From Ottowia flava (lineage in GTDB: Bacteria > Pseudomonadota > Gammaproteobacteria > Burkholderiales > Burkholderiaceae_C), in assembly GCF_042680565.1 (NCBI RefSeq), contig NZ_JBHUEJ010000015.1:186001-250000 (forward strand): a DNA stretch of 64,000 nucleotides, in the 5' to 3' direction. The notes under the pieces were generated by a model that saw only the letters and a list, made by a program, of their open reading frames with translations, made no database searches and was not told where the DNA came from. The translations under genes and the position numbers were made by a program. How positions within the stretch are numbered: position 1 is the stretch's first letter; the number at the start of each line of letters is the position of its first letter. Of the stretch, positions 25,943 to 34,304 are shown piece by piece.

Positions 25943-27148
25943 TCAGTTCTGCCGCCAGGGCAGACCGGCGTGGCGCCAGCCGTTCTGGTGGCCGCGCTGG
26001 GCGTTGGCGTCGGGGTCGCCTTCAAAGCCGCCCAGCACGTTGTACGCGGTCAGCCCGAGCTCCGTCGCGCGCTTGGCGGCGGCGATGGAGCGCACGCCGC
26101 TGCGGCACAGCAACATTACTGTCAGCCCTTCTTCCGCCGCTGCCTGCACCTGCACATCGAAATCGGGGTTGAGCGCCATGCCCGGCCATTGCTTCCAGGC
26201 GACGGCGGCGGCGCCCGGCACAAAGCCGACCCATTCGCGCTCGGCATCGGTGCGCACGTCGACCAGCACAGCGCGGCCGCTGTCCATCCACTGGCGAGCG
26301 GTTTCGGGTGTGATGTCGCCGGCATAGCCGTCCGCCAGGGCCGGCTCGCCCCGGGCAGGTGATGAAGCTTGCGGCGCGTTGCGCCCGGAGCGCTGGTTGG
26401 CCGGTACGGCTTCGTCGATGCGGCGCGGTTTCGGTAAGTCTAAAGCATCCATCAACGCCACGAATTCGTCACGTGACTTGTCCGCGAGGCGCGGATTGGT
26501 CGCTTTTTCCAAGCCAATTGTGGACTGAGTACGTTCGTGGTAATCGTGCCCTGGCCAGACAATGGTGTCGTCGGGCAGGGTGAACAGCTGGCCAGTGATG
26601 CTGTCGTAAAGCTGCGCGGCCGAGCCGGACTGGAAGTCGGTGCGCCCGCAACCGCCAATCAGCAGGGTGTCGCCGGTGAAGACGTGGCGCTCGTCCTGGC
26701 GCAGATCGGGCCGCATTTCATGGCCGAGCGGCACATTTGACGCCTCGGTTGGCACCTCTTCGGGGTCGTGCCATTTGCGCTCCCAATAGAAGCACACGCT
26801 ACCCTGCGTGTGCCCCGGCGTGTGCAGCACGCGCACGGCTTCGCGCCCGAAGCGCAGCACGTCGCCGTGCTTGAGCTGCACTGCTGCGGTGCCCACGCCG
26901 CAACCGACCGGCGCGGCCAGCTGGGCCCCGGTCATTTCCGCCAGTTGCGCTGCGCTGGTGATGTGGTCAGCATGTGCGTGCGTTTCCACCGCCCATTTGA
27001 GCTTCAGGTTCAGGCGACGCAAGGCGTCGAGGTCGCGCTCGAGCTGCTCCGTCACAGGATCAATGATCAACGCATCCCGCGACACCTCATCGAACAGGAT
27101 GTAGGTGTAGGAATGCGAGGTCGGATCAAAAAGCTGCGTGGGGTTCAT
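25943..27148 (-). CDS. Persulfide dioxygenase-rhodanese fusion protein
   Basis: Sulfide detoxification enzyme: the N-terminal metallo-beta-lactamase-fold (ETHE1-like) persulfide dioxygenase oxidises glutathione persulfide to sulfite, and the C-terminal rhodanese domain transfers sulfur to form thiosulfate. In the 401-residue product the iron-binding motif is H57-x-H59-x-D61-H62, followed by HTPGHTQGSVCFY, GDTLLIGGCGRTDF and WPGHDY. The linker lies around 240-270. The rhodanese part has active Cys348 in LCRSGVRS. Domain order and length match the characterised fusion from Paraburkholderia phytofirmans. A CsoR-like regulator gene lies 110 bases upstream on the same strand, suggesting control by sulfur status. 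Confidence 0.92.
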   Translation of the reverse strand: MNPTQLFDPTSHSYTYILFDEVSRDALIIDPVTEQLERDLDALRRLNLKLKWAVETHAHADHITSAAQLAEMTGAQLAAPVGCGVGTAAVQLKHGDVLRFGREAVRVLHTPGHTQGSVCFYWERKWHDPEEVPTEASNVPLGHEMRPDLRQDERHVFTGDTLLIGGCGRTDFQSGSAAQLYDSITGQLFTLPDDTIVWPGHDYHERTQSTIGLEKATNPRLADKSRDEFVALMDALDLPKPRRIDEAVPANQRSGRNAPQASSPARGEPALADGYAGDITPETARQWMDSGRAVLVDVRTDAEREWVGFVPGAAAVAWKQWPGMALNPDFDVQVQAAAEEGLTVMLLCRSGVRSIAAAKRATELGLTAYNVLGGFEGDPDANAQRGHQNGWRHAGLPWRQN

Positions 27149-27258
27149 GGCCCCAGTGTAGAGCGAACGACCCGACCCGGCACGCCTGCCGTCATGTGAA
27201 AGCCGGTCTCGGGCTTGCCGTGGCCGGCCAAGCGCCAGGCTAGGCCCGGCGCAGCCGC

Positions 27259-27504
27259 TCAGGCAAAGCGGACCAGGATGTCGGCGACATCGTCGGCACC
27301 GGCCTTACCGTCGGCTATCAGTGTTGCGACCATGGCAAAGAACGCCTTGTCCAGCGCCTTGCGGGCAGCCGTCATCTGCTGCGCGACCTGCTCGGATTCG
27401 GCCTCCGCCTGAATCAGTTTCTGCAGCCCGCGCAGTTGTCCTTCCACGCGCGCGAGACGCGCGCAAAGTGCCTTCTTTCCAGCTTCTTCAGTGACGATGC
27501 TCAT
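27259..27504 (-). CDS. CsoR/RcnR (DUF156) family regulator lacking the usual metal or thiol ligands
   Basis: The 81-residue all-helical protein matches DUF156 repressors: RLARVEGQLRGLQKLI, then QQMTAARKALDKAFF. In the family, CsoR senses Cu(I) with Cys-His-Cys, CstR senses persulfide with two Cys, and RcnR/FrmR use His/Cys. Here the only Cys is residue 14, no His exists anywhere, and the position of the family's first Cys is Ser37. A ligand-sensing mode is therefore unclear. AAGGGG precedes the ATG with 7-base spacing. Position just before the persulfide dioxygenase-rhodanese gene suggests a sulfur-related regulator. Confidence 0.85.
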   Translation of the reverse strand: MSIVTEEAGKKALCARLARVEGQLRGLQKLIQAEAESEQVAQQMTAARKALDKAFFAMVATLIADGKAGADDVADILVRFA

Positions 27505-27520
27505 GATTTAGCCCCTTACT

Positions 27521-27575
27521 CCAGTACTACTTTGGTGTCTATATGCACCTCTCTCTCAGGACCGAATAGTACTGG
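27521..27575. promoter_or_regulatory. Inverted repeat upstream of the CsoR-like gene (candidate operator)
   Basis: CCAGTACTA at 27521-27529 and TAGTACTGG at 27567-27575 are perfect inverted repeats, each containing the palindrome AGTACT; their centres are 46 bases apart. The proximal half ends 17 bases before the start codon, within reach of the promoter. No other gene-related palindrome was seen in the 286-base gap 27505-27790, which also must hold the ppk2 promoter. Confidence 0.5.
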
Positions 27576-27790
27576 GAAGTAGACCGAGTTGACTAATCTG
27601 ATTCACATATTTTTGACACATGATGACAACATACCCAGTGACAACCTAAGTATGTCGCCCATTGCCAACGGAATAAGGTGAGCGCCCGCACATCTGCATG
27701 GCTACATAGCCCCGAGCTGCGGGGGGTTTGCGAAAACCACACACGCCCTGTAACTTCGGGCCACTTCGACTTCCCAGAAACGAACGTGGA

Positions 27791-28633
27791 ATGACCAAAA
27801 AAAGCAACAACCCCACCGGCAGTCCGGCATTAGCCTGGACGGTTCCGGTCGGCGGCGCCCGTTTTTCCTTGCAAAAACTGTCGCCCGGCGACAAGCCTTT
27901 TTCAATCGGCAACAAGACCGAGGACAAAAGCCGCATCACCGAACTGGCGCAGGAAATCGACGCGCTGCAGGACATTTTCTGGGCCGACAAGCGATTCAAG
28001 TTGCTGGTGCTGTTGCAGGGCACCGACACGGCCGGCAAGGACGGGACGATCCGCGCGGTGTTCAAGGAAACCAGCCCGCTGGGCGTGCGCACGCACGGCT
28101 GGAAAGCGCCGACCGAACTGGAGCGCAGCCACGACTTCCTCTGGCGCATTCACCAGCAGGTGCCAGCGGCGGGCGAATTCATGATCCACAACCGCAGCCA
28201 CTACGAGGACGTGCTGGTGCCAGTGGTCGAGGGCTTCATCGACGCCGCCGGCACCGCCCAGCGCTACCGGCAGATCAACGATTTCGAACGCCTGTTGTGC
28301 GAAACCGGCACGGTGGTCATGAAATTCATGCTGCACATCAGCTTCGACGAACAGCGCGAGCGCCTGCAGGCGCGCATCGACGACCCCACCAAGAACTGGA
28401 AGTTCAGTGAGGGCGACCTGGAAGTGCGGACGCAGTGGAAGGCCTACCAGAAGGCCTACGACGACCTGCTGCGCGCCACCTCCACCGAATGGGCGCCCTG
28501 GACCGTGGTGCCGGCCGACAGCAAGACCCACCGCAACTTGATGATCGCCACCCTGGTGCGCGACAAGCTGCGGTCGCTGCAGTTGCGCTATCCGCCGGCA
28601 GACCCCGAGCTGAAAGGGCTTCATATCCAATAG
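27791..28633 (+). CDS. ppk2: Polyphosphate kinase 2 family protein
   Basis: Cytoplasmic PPK2 enzyme using polyphosphate to phosphorylate nucleotides. The 280-residue product has Walker A-like GTDTAGKDGTIR near residue 76, then WKAPTELERSHDFLWRIH, the lid module with FNRSHYED-type sequence (IHNRSHYEDVLVPVV), FERLLCETGTVVMKFMLHIS, and WTVVPADSKTHRNLMIATLV. A single PPK2 domain of this length is class I or III; sequence alone does not decide between nucleoside mono- and diphosphate substrates. The start at 27791 matches the conserved N-terminus. An R60 copy follows the stop. Confidence 0.92.
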   Translation: MTKKSNNPTGSPALAWTVPVGGARFSLQKLSPGDKPFSIGNKTEDKSRITELAQEIDALQDIFWADKRFKLLVLLQGTDTAGKDGTIRAVFKETSPLGVRTHGWKAPTELERSHDFLWRIHQQVPAAGEFMIHNRSHYEDVLVPVVEGFIDAAGTAQRYRQINDFERLLCETGTVVMKFMLHISFDEQRERLQARIDDPTKNWKFSEGDLEVRTQWKAYQKAYDDLLRATSTEWAPWTVVPADSKTHRNLMIATLVRDKLRSLQLRYPPADPELKGLHIQ

Positions 28634-28637
28634 GGGG

Positions 28638-28670
28638 CAGCGCAAGCAGCTCCTTATTCGATAGCAATCT
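28638..28670 (-). repeat. R60 dispersed repeat fragment behind ppk2
   Basis: Short inverted fragment: CAGCGCAAGCAGCTCCTTAT, TCGATAGC. It begins 5 bases after the ppk2 stop. Confidence 0.6.
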
Positions 28671-28724
28671 GCTTGACGAAAGCAGCGCTCACCCCGTCAG
28701 GCTGCGCCCGTGACCTGATCCGCC

Positions 28725-29624
28725 TCAGCGCTGGGCGGCGCCGAAATGCCGACGCACCCTTGCGGCGAAGTCGGCCGCGGCATCGGAAAGCGCTGACTGG
28801 GCGGCAAAGGCCATCACCACGGCCACCGGCGACACGGGCTCGATCGGCCGCACCGCCAGGCCTTCGCCCAGCGCCGTGGCGACATAGGGGTTGACGATCC
28901 CCACGCCGGCGCCGCCGCGCGCCATCATGCAGACGGTGCTGGAATAGTTGGTCTCGACCATGCCGGACGTCTCTACCGCGTGCTGCTGCAGCGCGCGCCG
29001 CAACTGCTGCCAGGTGCTGTCGTTCTCGCCCAGCGTGAGCAGCACCTGACCTTGCAGATCGCGCACATGCAGGCGCGCGCGCTGCGCCAGCGGATGGGAC
29101 GGGTGCATCACGGCGACCATGTCGCGCTCGTCCAGCACTTCGGCATCCAGGCCCGCTCGGCGCACTGGCTGGGTGGTCAACACCAATTCGTGGCCGCCGC
29201 GGGCCAGGCTGGTCTGCAGCACGCTCATGCCGGCTGTCTCGATCTTCACGTGCATCTCAGGTCGGTCGCGCATGAAGCCGGGCACGATCTGGGGCAGCAC
29301 GCTCAGCGCCAGCGCCGGCGTGCAGCCAATGCGCAGCGAACCCGCTCCGGAGCGGCGGATCGCCGCGACTTGCAGGGCGATGGCGTCCATGCCTTCGAAA
29401 TGGCGCTCAACCACGGCCAGCAGGGCCTGCGCTTCGGGCGTGGGGCGCAGGCGACCGTGGTGCTGGTCGAAAAGCCGCAGCCGCGTCTCATGCGCCAGTT
29501 GCGCGATCAGGCGGCTGACCGACGGCTGCGTGGTGTGCAGCACCTCGGCGGCGGCGGTGACGGTGCCGGTCTGCATGACCGCACGAAACGCCTCGATCTG
29601 GCGGGGGTTCAGTGCGCGAGGCAT
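28725..29624 (-). CDS. LysR family transcriptional regulator
   Basis: The 299-residue protein has an N-terminal winged helix-turn-helix (residues about 5-64: LNPRQIEAFRAVMQTGTVTA, TTQPSVSRLIAQLA) and a periplasmic-binding-protein-like effector domain (about 90-295). It is divergent from a Bug-type binding protein gene with 112 bases between the starts, the classical LysR arrangement, and a T-N11-A palindrome lies in that gap. The ligand is presumably the carboxylate whose uptake the neighbour serves; sequence does not identify it. Confidence 0.93.
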   Translation of the reverse strand: MPRALNPRQIEAFRAVMQTGTVTAAAEVLHTTQPSVSRLIAQLAHETRLRLFDQHHGRLRPTPEAQALLAVVERHFEGMDAIALQVAAIRRSGAGSLRIGCTPALALSVLPQIVPGFMRDRPEMHVKIETAGMSVLQTSLARGGHELVLTTQPVRRAGLDAEVLDERDMVAVMHPSHPLAQRARLHVRDLQGQVLLTLGENDSTWQQLRRALQQHAVETSGMVETNYSSTVCMMARGGAGVGIVNPYVATALGEGLAVRPIEPVSPVAVVMAFAAQSALSDAAADFAARVRRHFGAAQR

Positions 29625-29644
29625 GAGGTATTCGACCAGGATGG

Positions 29645-29661
29645 CATATCAAAAATGTATG
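29645..29661. promoter_or_regulatory. Candidate LysR-type binding box (T-N11-A)
   Basis: CATATCAAAAATGTATG has CATA/TATG arms around an A-tract and fits the T-N11-A pattern bound by LysR regulators. It lies between the divergent LysR and Bug genes, 20 bases from the LysR start codon. Confidence 0.55.
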
Positions 29662-29736
29662 ACGTGGCGACAAAGAAGCATTGTTCAGAATACTTCACGC
29701 GCCTTAGGCTTGCCCCTTGAAGAGAAGGAGAAAGCA

Positions 29737-30741
29737 ATGCCCATCGTGATGAATTCATACCATCGCCCGCGCCGTGCGTGGCTGGCCGCCTCGGCCGCTG
29801 TGTTTGGCTTGGCGTTCAGCGCCGGCGCGCTCAGCCAGTCCGCGCCCTACCCCAGCAAGCCGATCAAGATCATCGTGCCGTTCACCGCCGGGGGCAGCTC
29901 GGATGTGCAGGGGCGCATGCTGGCGGACGCGCTCAGCCGGTTGTACGGACAGTCGGTGATCGTCGACAACCGGCCCGGCGCCGGCGGCCACATCGGCGGC
30001 AAGGCGGTGGTCGACGCGACGCCCGACGGCTATACCGTGCTGTTGGGCTCAATCGGCCTGCACGCGACCTACGGCGTCTACAAGAAGCTGCCGTACGACC
30101 CCAGCAAGGACCTGAAGATCGTCACCGTGCTGGCTGAAATGCCGCACGTGGTCGTGGCCACGCCGTCGCTGCCCGCCAAGAACCTCCAGGAGCTCACGGC
30201 ACTGGCCAAGCGGCAGCCGGACACCGTCCACTTCGGCTCGGCGGGCATCGGCTCGTCGGTGCACATGCTGGGCGAGCTGTACAAGCTGGCTTCGGGCGCG
30301 CCCATCGTGCACGTGCCCTACAAGGGCAGTTCGGCCGCGCTGAACGACTTGCTGGGCGGTCAGATCCAGCTCATGTTCGAGAATCCGCCCACCGTGATTC
30401 CCCAGGTCAAGAACGGCAAGCTCAAGGCCCTGGCGGTCTCGGGCCAGCAGCGCATCGCCGCCCTGCCGGATGTGCCCACCGGCATCGAGTCCGGCTACCC
30501 CGGTTTCCAGGCCACGTCATGGACCACGGTGGCCGTAGGCGCCAACGTGCCCGACGCGATTGCGGACAAACTGAACGCGGACATCCGCAAGATCGTTTCC
30601 GCGCCGGAGTTTCGCAAGGGCCTGGAAGAGCAGGGCATGACCGCCGTGGCCAACACGCGGGAGACCGCACGCAGCTTCGTCGCGGCAGAGAAGGTCAAGT
30701 GGGACAAGGTCATCGCGCAGGGCAAGCTGAATGCCGACTGA
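29737..30741 (+). CDS. Bug family (TctC-like) tricarboxylate-type periplasmic binding protein
   Basis: Periplasmic substrate-binding protein of the Bug/TctC family, 334 residues. The signal peptide covers about residues 1-33 (hydrophobic stretch to GALSQSA), followed by YPSKPIKIIVPFTAGGSSDV, VDNRPGAGGHIGGKAV, TPDGYTVLLGS and PIVHVPYKGSSAALNDLLGG. AAGGAG six bases before ATG 29737 supports the start. Members bind carboxylates such as citrate or aromatic acids; many lack a linked tctAB permease, as here. It is co-transcribed with a beta-propeller gene whose start overlaps its stop by 11 bases. Confidence 0.93.
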   Translation: MPIVMNSYHRPRRAWLAASAAVFGLAFSAGALSQSAPYPSKPIKIIVPFTAGGSSDVQGRMLADALSRLYGQSVIVDNRPGAGGHIGGKAVVDATPDGYTVLLGSIGLHATYGVYKKLPYDPSKDLKIVTVLAEMPHVVVATPSLPAKNLQELTALAKRQPDTVHFGSAGIGSSVHMLGELYKLASGAPIVHVPYKGSSAALNDLLGGQIQLMFENPPTVIPQVKNGKLKALAVSGQQRIAALPDVPTGIESGYPGFQATSWTTVAVGANVPDAIADKLNADIRKIVSAPEFRKGLEEQGMTAVANTRETARSFVAAEKVKWDKVIAQGKLNAD

Positions 30742-32035
30742 CACAGTGACTACTGCTCCGCTTGCCGCTGGGCAGGCCGCCGCGCCGCGCGCGCGCCGCC
30801 TGGGCGGCGACGCACGCCACCACTTCTTTGGCTACTACAACAAGAGCACCTGGGACCGCAGCGGTCGCTGCGTGCTGGCCCAGCGCACGCCCTACCGCGA
30901 TGTGCTGCTGCGCCCGGATTCGGAAGCCGAGGTCGGCTACTTCGACCTGCAGGACGGCGATCGCTTCCACGCGCTGGCCCGCACGCGCGCCTGGAACTGG
31001 CAGATGGGCAGTCAGCTGCAATGGCTTGACGGGCTGCCGGGGCGGCAGTTCATCCACAACATCCGAACCCCGGACGGGGGCCACCCCTACCGCGGCTTCG
31101 GCGCGCAGGTCGTCGACGCCGACACCGGCGCCATCCGGCCCCTGCCCGCGCCGGTATACGTGGTAGCGCCCAGCAGCGAATGGGCGCTGTGCGTCGACTA
31201 CCGCCGGCTTTACGTGACGCACGAGACCATCGGCTACAGCGAGCCCGACGGACCGTTCGATCTGCCGCTGGCGCCCTCGGCCGACGGCATCTGGCGCATG
31301 GAACTGGCGACCGGCGCGCTGCGGCTGCTGGTCAGCTACGCCGACCTCAAGGGGTTTCACCATCGCCCGTCGATGGACAAGGCCATCCACTGGGTGAGCC
31401 ACATCGAGATCAACCCGGCGTCATCGCGCATCCTGCTGCTGCACCGCTGGACCGAGCGCGTGAAGGACGAAACCTGCTTCCTGCACCGCCTGATCACCAT
31501 GAACCCGGACGGCAGCGAGCTGCGCCTGCTGGAATGCTCCGACCACCCGCTGCCGCAACTGGCCGACGACTTCGACCCCAGCGCCGTGGGCACCTTCGAC
31601 TATGAGAAGTCGGAGTGGCAGATCTCGCACCCGCTGTGGCGCAACGACCATCAGATCATCGTCTGGGGACCGCACGATGGCGCGATCCACTACCACCTGT
31701 ACGACGACGCGCCGGGCGGCGCCGTCCAGGTGGTGGGCGACGGCACACTGACCGAAAACGGCCACATGACGTTCTCGCCGGCCAACCAGCGCTGGCTGCT
31801 GTCGGACACCTACCCCGACGCCACCACCCACGAGCGCATCCTGTTCCTGTACGACATGGACACCGGTCGCAAGATCGATCTGGGCAGCTTCTACGCCGAC
31901 CCGACCTTGTCCAAGGAGAACCGCTGCGACCTGCATCCGCGCTGGAGCCGCGACGGCCGCCAGATCTGCATCGATTCGGTGCACGAAGGCGATCGGCAGA
32001 TGTACGTGCTGGACGTGGCGGATCTCGTCGGCTGA
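30731..32035 (+). CDS. TolB/oligogalacturonate-lyase-like beta-propeller protein, function unknown
   Basis: The 434-residue product has no signal peptide and shows repeated propeller-like blades ending in W-D-x-x-G/W-S-x-D-G motifs: HHFFGYYNKSTWDRSGRCVL, HWVSHIEINPASSRILLLHR, NGHMTFSPANQRWLLSDTYP, DLHPRWSRDGRQICIDS. Conserved His residues (HHFFGYY, FHHRPSMDK, HWVSH, NGHMTF, DLHP) sit at blade tops, resembling the metal site of oligogalacturonate lyase-type propellers. Linkage to a Bug binding protein and a LysR regulator suggests action on a carboxylate or uronate substrate, but the reaction is unknown. Confidence 0.7.
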   Translation: MPTDTVTTAPLAAGQAAAPRARRLGGDARHHFFGYYNKSTWDRSGRCVLAQRTPYRDVLLRPDSEAEVGYFDLQDGDRFHALARTRAWNWQMGSQLQWLDGLPGRQFIHNIRTPDGGHPYRGFGAQVVDADTGAIRPLPAPVYVVAPSSEWALCVDYRRLYVTHETIGYSEPDGPFDLPLAPSADGIWRMELATGALRLLVSYADLKGFHHRPSMDKAIHWVSHIEINPASSRILLLHRWTERVKDETCFLHRLITMNPDGSELRLLECSDHPLPQLADDFDPSAVGTFDYEKSEWQISHPLWRNDHQIIVWGPHDGAIHYHLYDDAPGGAVQVVGDGTLTENGHMTFSPANQRWLLSDTYPDATTHERILFLYDMDTGRKIDLGSFYADPTLSKENRCDLHPRWSRDGRQICIDSVHEGDRQMYVLDVADLVG

Positions 32036-32053
32036 AGGGGCCTGGCGACGCGC

Positions 32054-32479
32054 CTACGCGTCCGGCCGGTGCCAGAGCCAGATGCCGACGGCCAGCATCA
32101 CCGCCGGTACACCCAGGCGCAGCCAGAGCGGGATCTGCGGCAGGAACTGCATGCCGATGGCGCTGACCGCCATCATGCTGGAGCTGAGCCACTTGATGCG
32201 GCGGGGAATCGCGCCGTGTCGGCGCCACTGCACGATGGGCGGACCGAACAGGCGGTGGTTCAGCAGCCAGATCTCGAACGCAGGCCAACCCTTGCTGGCG
32301 GCCCACGCCGACGCAATCAGGAACGGCACCGTGGGCACCACCGGCAGCGCGACGCCCACCAGGCCGAGCCCCAGGCAGGTCAGCGCGAGCGCGCGCCATG
32401 CCAGCACGGTGAGGCGGCGCCGCAGCGCCACGCGTTCGGGGCTGGGCACGGGGCGCTGGTGCTCGGGCAGTCCGGTCAT
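32054..32479 (-). CDS. DUF454 (YbaN-type) small inner-membrane protein
   Basis: The 141-residue protein has a first membrane segment (about residues 34-62, LGLGLVGVALPVVPTVPFLI followed by ASAWAASKG, the DUF454 hallmark) and one or two more near 100-135. YbaN-type proteins are inner-membrane proteins of unknown function. ATG 32479 is chosen because upstream sequence is not conserved in style. It is convergent with the propeller gene. Confidence 0.8.
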   Translation of the reverse strand: MTGLPEHQRPVPSPERVALRRRLTVLAWRALALTCLGLGLVGVALPVVPTVPFLIASAWAASKGWPAFEIWLLNHRLFGPPIVQWRRHGAIPRRIKWLSSSMMAVSAIGMQFLPQIPLWLRLGVPAVMLAVGIWLWHRPDA

Positions 32480-32657
32480 CGCGCGCTTGCCCTCGGTGCA
32501 CGTCCATCCGCGCACGGGCCGCGCCCGGCGTAACGGGACGCTGCGGGGCACGGCAATGGGGCTGCCTTCCTGCCAGATATTTGCATGGCAGCAGCATGCC
32601 ACGGCGCCCTGCCCACCGCTGTCAGCCAGCGCCTGATTTGGGGCAAAAGCCCTCCCC

Positions 32658-33464
32658 TCATCCACCCGGCGGGGACTTCAGGCGGTCGAGGCGCAGGCGG
32701 TCGCGCGCGTCGGTCACGCGGGCCACGGCCCAGTAGCTCACGCCGATGGCGCCCAGCCCGGCCGCGCCGGCCAACAGGAGCAGCACCAGGATCTGGTACT
32801 TCGCGGCTTCGAGCGGTGCCATGCCGGCCAGGATCTGCCCCGTCATCATGCCCGGCAGGGTGATGATGCCGGCGGCCGACATCTGGTTCATCACCGGAAT
32901 CAGGCCCTGCTGCAGCGCGGCGCGCTGCAGGCCGCCCAGCGCCTGGCGCCGCGTGGCGCCAAGCGCCAGCTGGGCCTCGATGGCGGCGCGCTCGCGCGCG
33001 ACGCCGCGCGTGAAGGCGTTGAGCGTGATGCTCACGCCGTTCATCACCGAGCCCAGCACGATGCCCACCATCGGGATCGCCGCCTGCGGCGACCACCAGG
33101 GTTGGTGCGCCAGCATCGCCAGCCCCAGGCCGGCCACCACGACCGTGGCCAGCGTGCTCATCGCCGCGCCCATGCCCCAACCCCACCAGCCGCGCAACTG
33201 CCGTTCCTGCCGCGCATAGATCTCGCGCGCCGCCGCGCCCAGCATGAACACCAGCACGGCGCCCACCAACCAGGGCGACTGCAGGGCAAACACCATCTTC
33301 AGCATCAGGCCGACCAGCAGCAGCTGCACCACCACCCGCACTCCGGCCACCAGCAGCGGCCGCGCCAGCCCCAGCCCCAGCACCAACGACAGGCCAGCGT
33401 TGACGACCAGCAGCGATGCCGCGAGCAGCAGCTCGCTGAATTCCACCGTTGGCACGGAACTCAT
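32658..33464 (-). CDS. fetB: FetB-like ABC transporter permease
   Basis: Membrane subunit of a FetAB (YbbL/YbbM) type ABC exporter, implicated in iron efflux in E. coli. The 268-residue product has about six to seven membrane helices and the family signature around VLGSVMNGVSITLNAFTRGV, ALGATRRQALGG and LPGMMTGQILAGMAPLEAAKYQ. ATG 33464 overlaps the fetA stop as ATGA. Metal specificity here is inferred from family only. Confidence 0.9.
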   Translation of the reverse strand: MSSVPTVEFSELLLAASLLVVNAGLSLVLGLGLARPLLVAGVRVVVQLLLVGLMLKMVFALQSPWLVGAVLVFMLGAAAREIYARQERQLRGWWGWGMGAAMSTLATVVVAGLGLAMLAHQPWWSPQAAIPMVGIVLGSVMNGVSITLNAFTRGVARERAAIEAQLALGATRRQALGGLQRAALQQGLIPVMNQMSAAGIITLPGMMTGQILAGMAPLEAAKYQILVLLLLAGAAGLGAIGVSYWAVARVTDARDRLRLDRLKSPPGG

Positions 33465-34132
33465 CGGGGCCCCGCTTCCAGCGCCAGGGCGTCGGCGGTT
33501 GGTCGGCTCGCCTCGGCTTGCAACGCGCCGTCGGCCAGCGTGTAACGCCGATGCGCCAGGCGCTGCGCCTGGGCAGCATCGTGAGTGACCAGCAGCAGCC
33601 CCGCGCCTTCGGCCAGGCGCTGGCGCAGCAGCTGCTCGACCAGCGCGCGCGCCTCTTCGTCCAGACCGGAGGTCGGCTCGTCCAGCAGCAGAACGCGGTT
33701 GTCCGGCTGCAGCGCGCGCAGCAGGGCCAGGCGCTGGCGCTCGCCGGTGGAACAGCGCGCGACCGGCGCGCCCGCCAAGTCGGGCGCCAAGCCGACGCGG
33801 GGCAGCAAGGCGGTCAGGTCCACGCCCGGCGCGAAATGGGCAGCCACCGTGTCGGCCCACCACCCGGACTCGGCAGCGACGTAGGTGACACGGCGGCGCC
33901 ACAGCGGCGCCGGCATGGCGCTGCACGCGGCACCGCCCAGCCACGCGTCGCCCTCATGGGGGTCCAGATCGGCAACGGCGCGCAGCAGCACGCTCTTGCC
34001 CGCGCCCGACGCACCCATGATCGACACGCACTCGCCCGCCGCCACGTCCAGATCGACCGGCCCGACGTGCAGCCGACGCAGGCCCTTCAGCACGAGCAGC
34101 GGGGCGGTTCCGGGCACCGAGGTCGAGGGCAT
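33461..34132 (-). CDS. fetA: FetA-like ABC transporter ATPase with a degenerate signature motif
   Basis: ATPase partner of the FetB-like permease, 223 residues. Walker A GASGAGKS lies near residue 39-46, Walker B VLLLDEPTSGLDEE near 150 and the switch His in VTHDAA. The LSGGQ signature is replaced by CSTGERQRLALLRA, with Cys and Thr in the first three positions, which is unusual for an active ABC ATPase. GGAG stands 4 bases before the ATG, immediately next to an R60 copy that fills the upstream region. Confidence 0.88.
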   Translation of the reverse strand: MPSTSVPGTAPLLVLKGLRRLHVGPVDLDVAAGECVSIMGASGAGKSVLLRAVADLDPHEGDAWLGGAACSAMPAPLWRRRVTYVAAESGWWADTVAAHFAPGVDLTALLPRVGLAPDLAGAPVARCSTGERQRLALLRALQPDNRVLLLDEPTSGLDEEARALVEQLLRQRLAEGAGLLLVTHDAAQAQRLAHRRYTLADGALQAEASRPTADALALEAGPR

Positions 34133-34140
34133 GAAACTCC

Positions 34141-34199
34141 TGATTCAATAGCTGGTCGCGCAGGTGGTTGTAGGGCTGGAGGCACAAATCACTTGAAAT
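34141..34199 (+). repeat. R60 dispersed repeat upstream of fetA
   Basis: One of the best copies, reference orientation: TGATTCAATAGCTGGTCGCG, CAGGTGGTTGTAGGGCTGGA, GGCACAAATCACTTGAAATC. It lies next to the fetA ribosome binding site, so the fetAB transcript probably starts in or beyond it. Confidence 0.85.
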
Positions 34200-34304
34200 C
34201 CCCGTGTCGCCAGTCGGCGCTGATCCCTGCCGCCGGATCATAGTGCGCGCCTCAGCGCGCCGCCGCAGTCACGCGGCGGTCTCGGGCAGCGTGGACAATG
34301 GGCC

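Noticed and set aside
27601..27660. Sigma-70 promoter for ppk2 at the TTGACA at 27613
   Set aside because: A -35-like hexamer exists, but no acceptable -10 hexamer lies 16-18 bases downstream.
30495..30744. Minus-strand short frames over the Bug/propeller junction
   Set aside because: Antisense to a conserved binding-protein gene and without signals.
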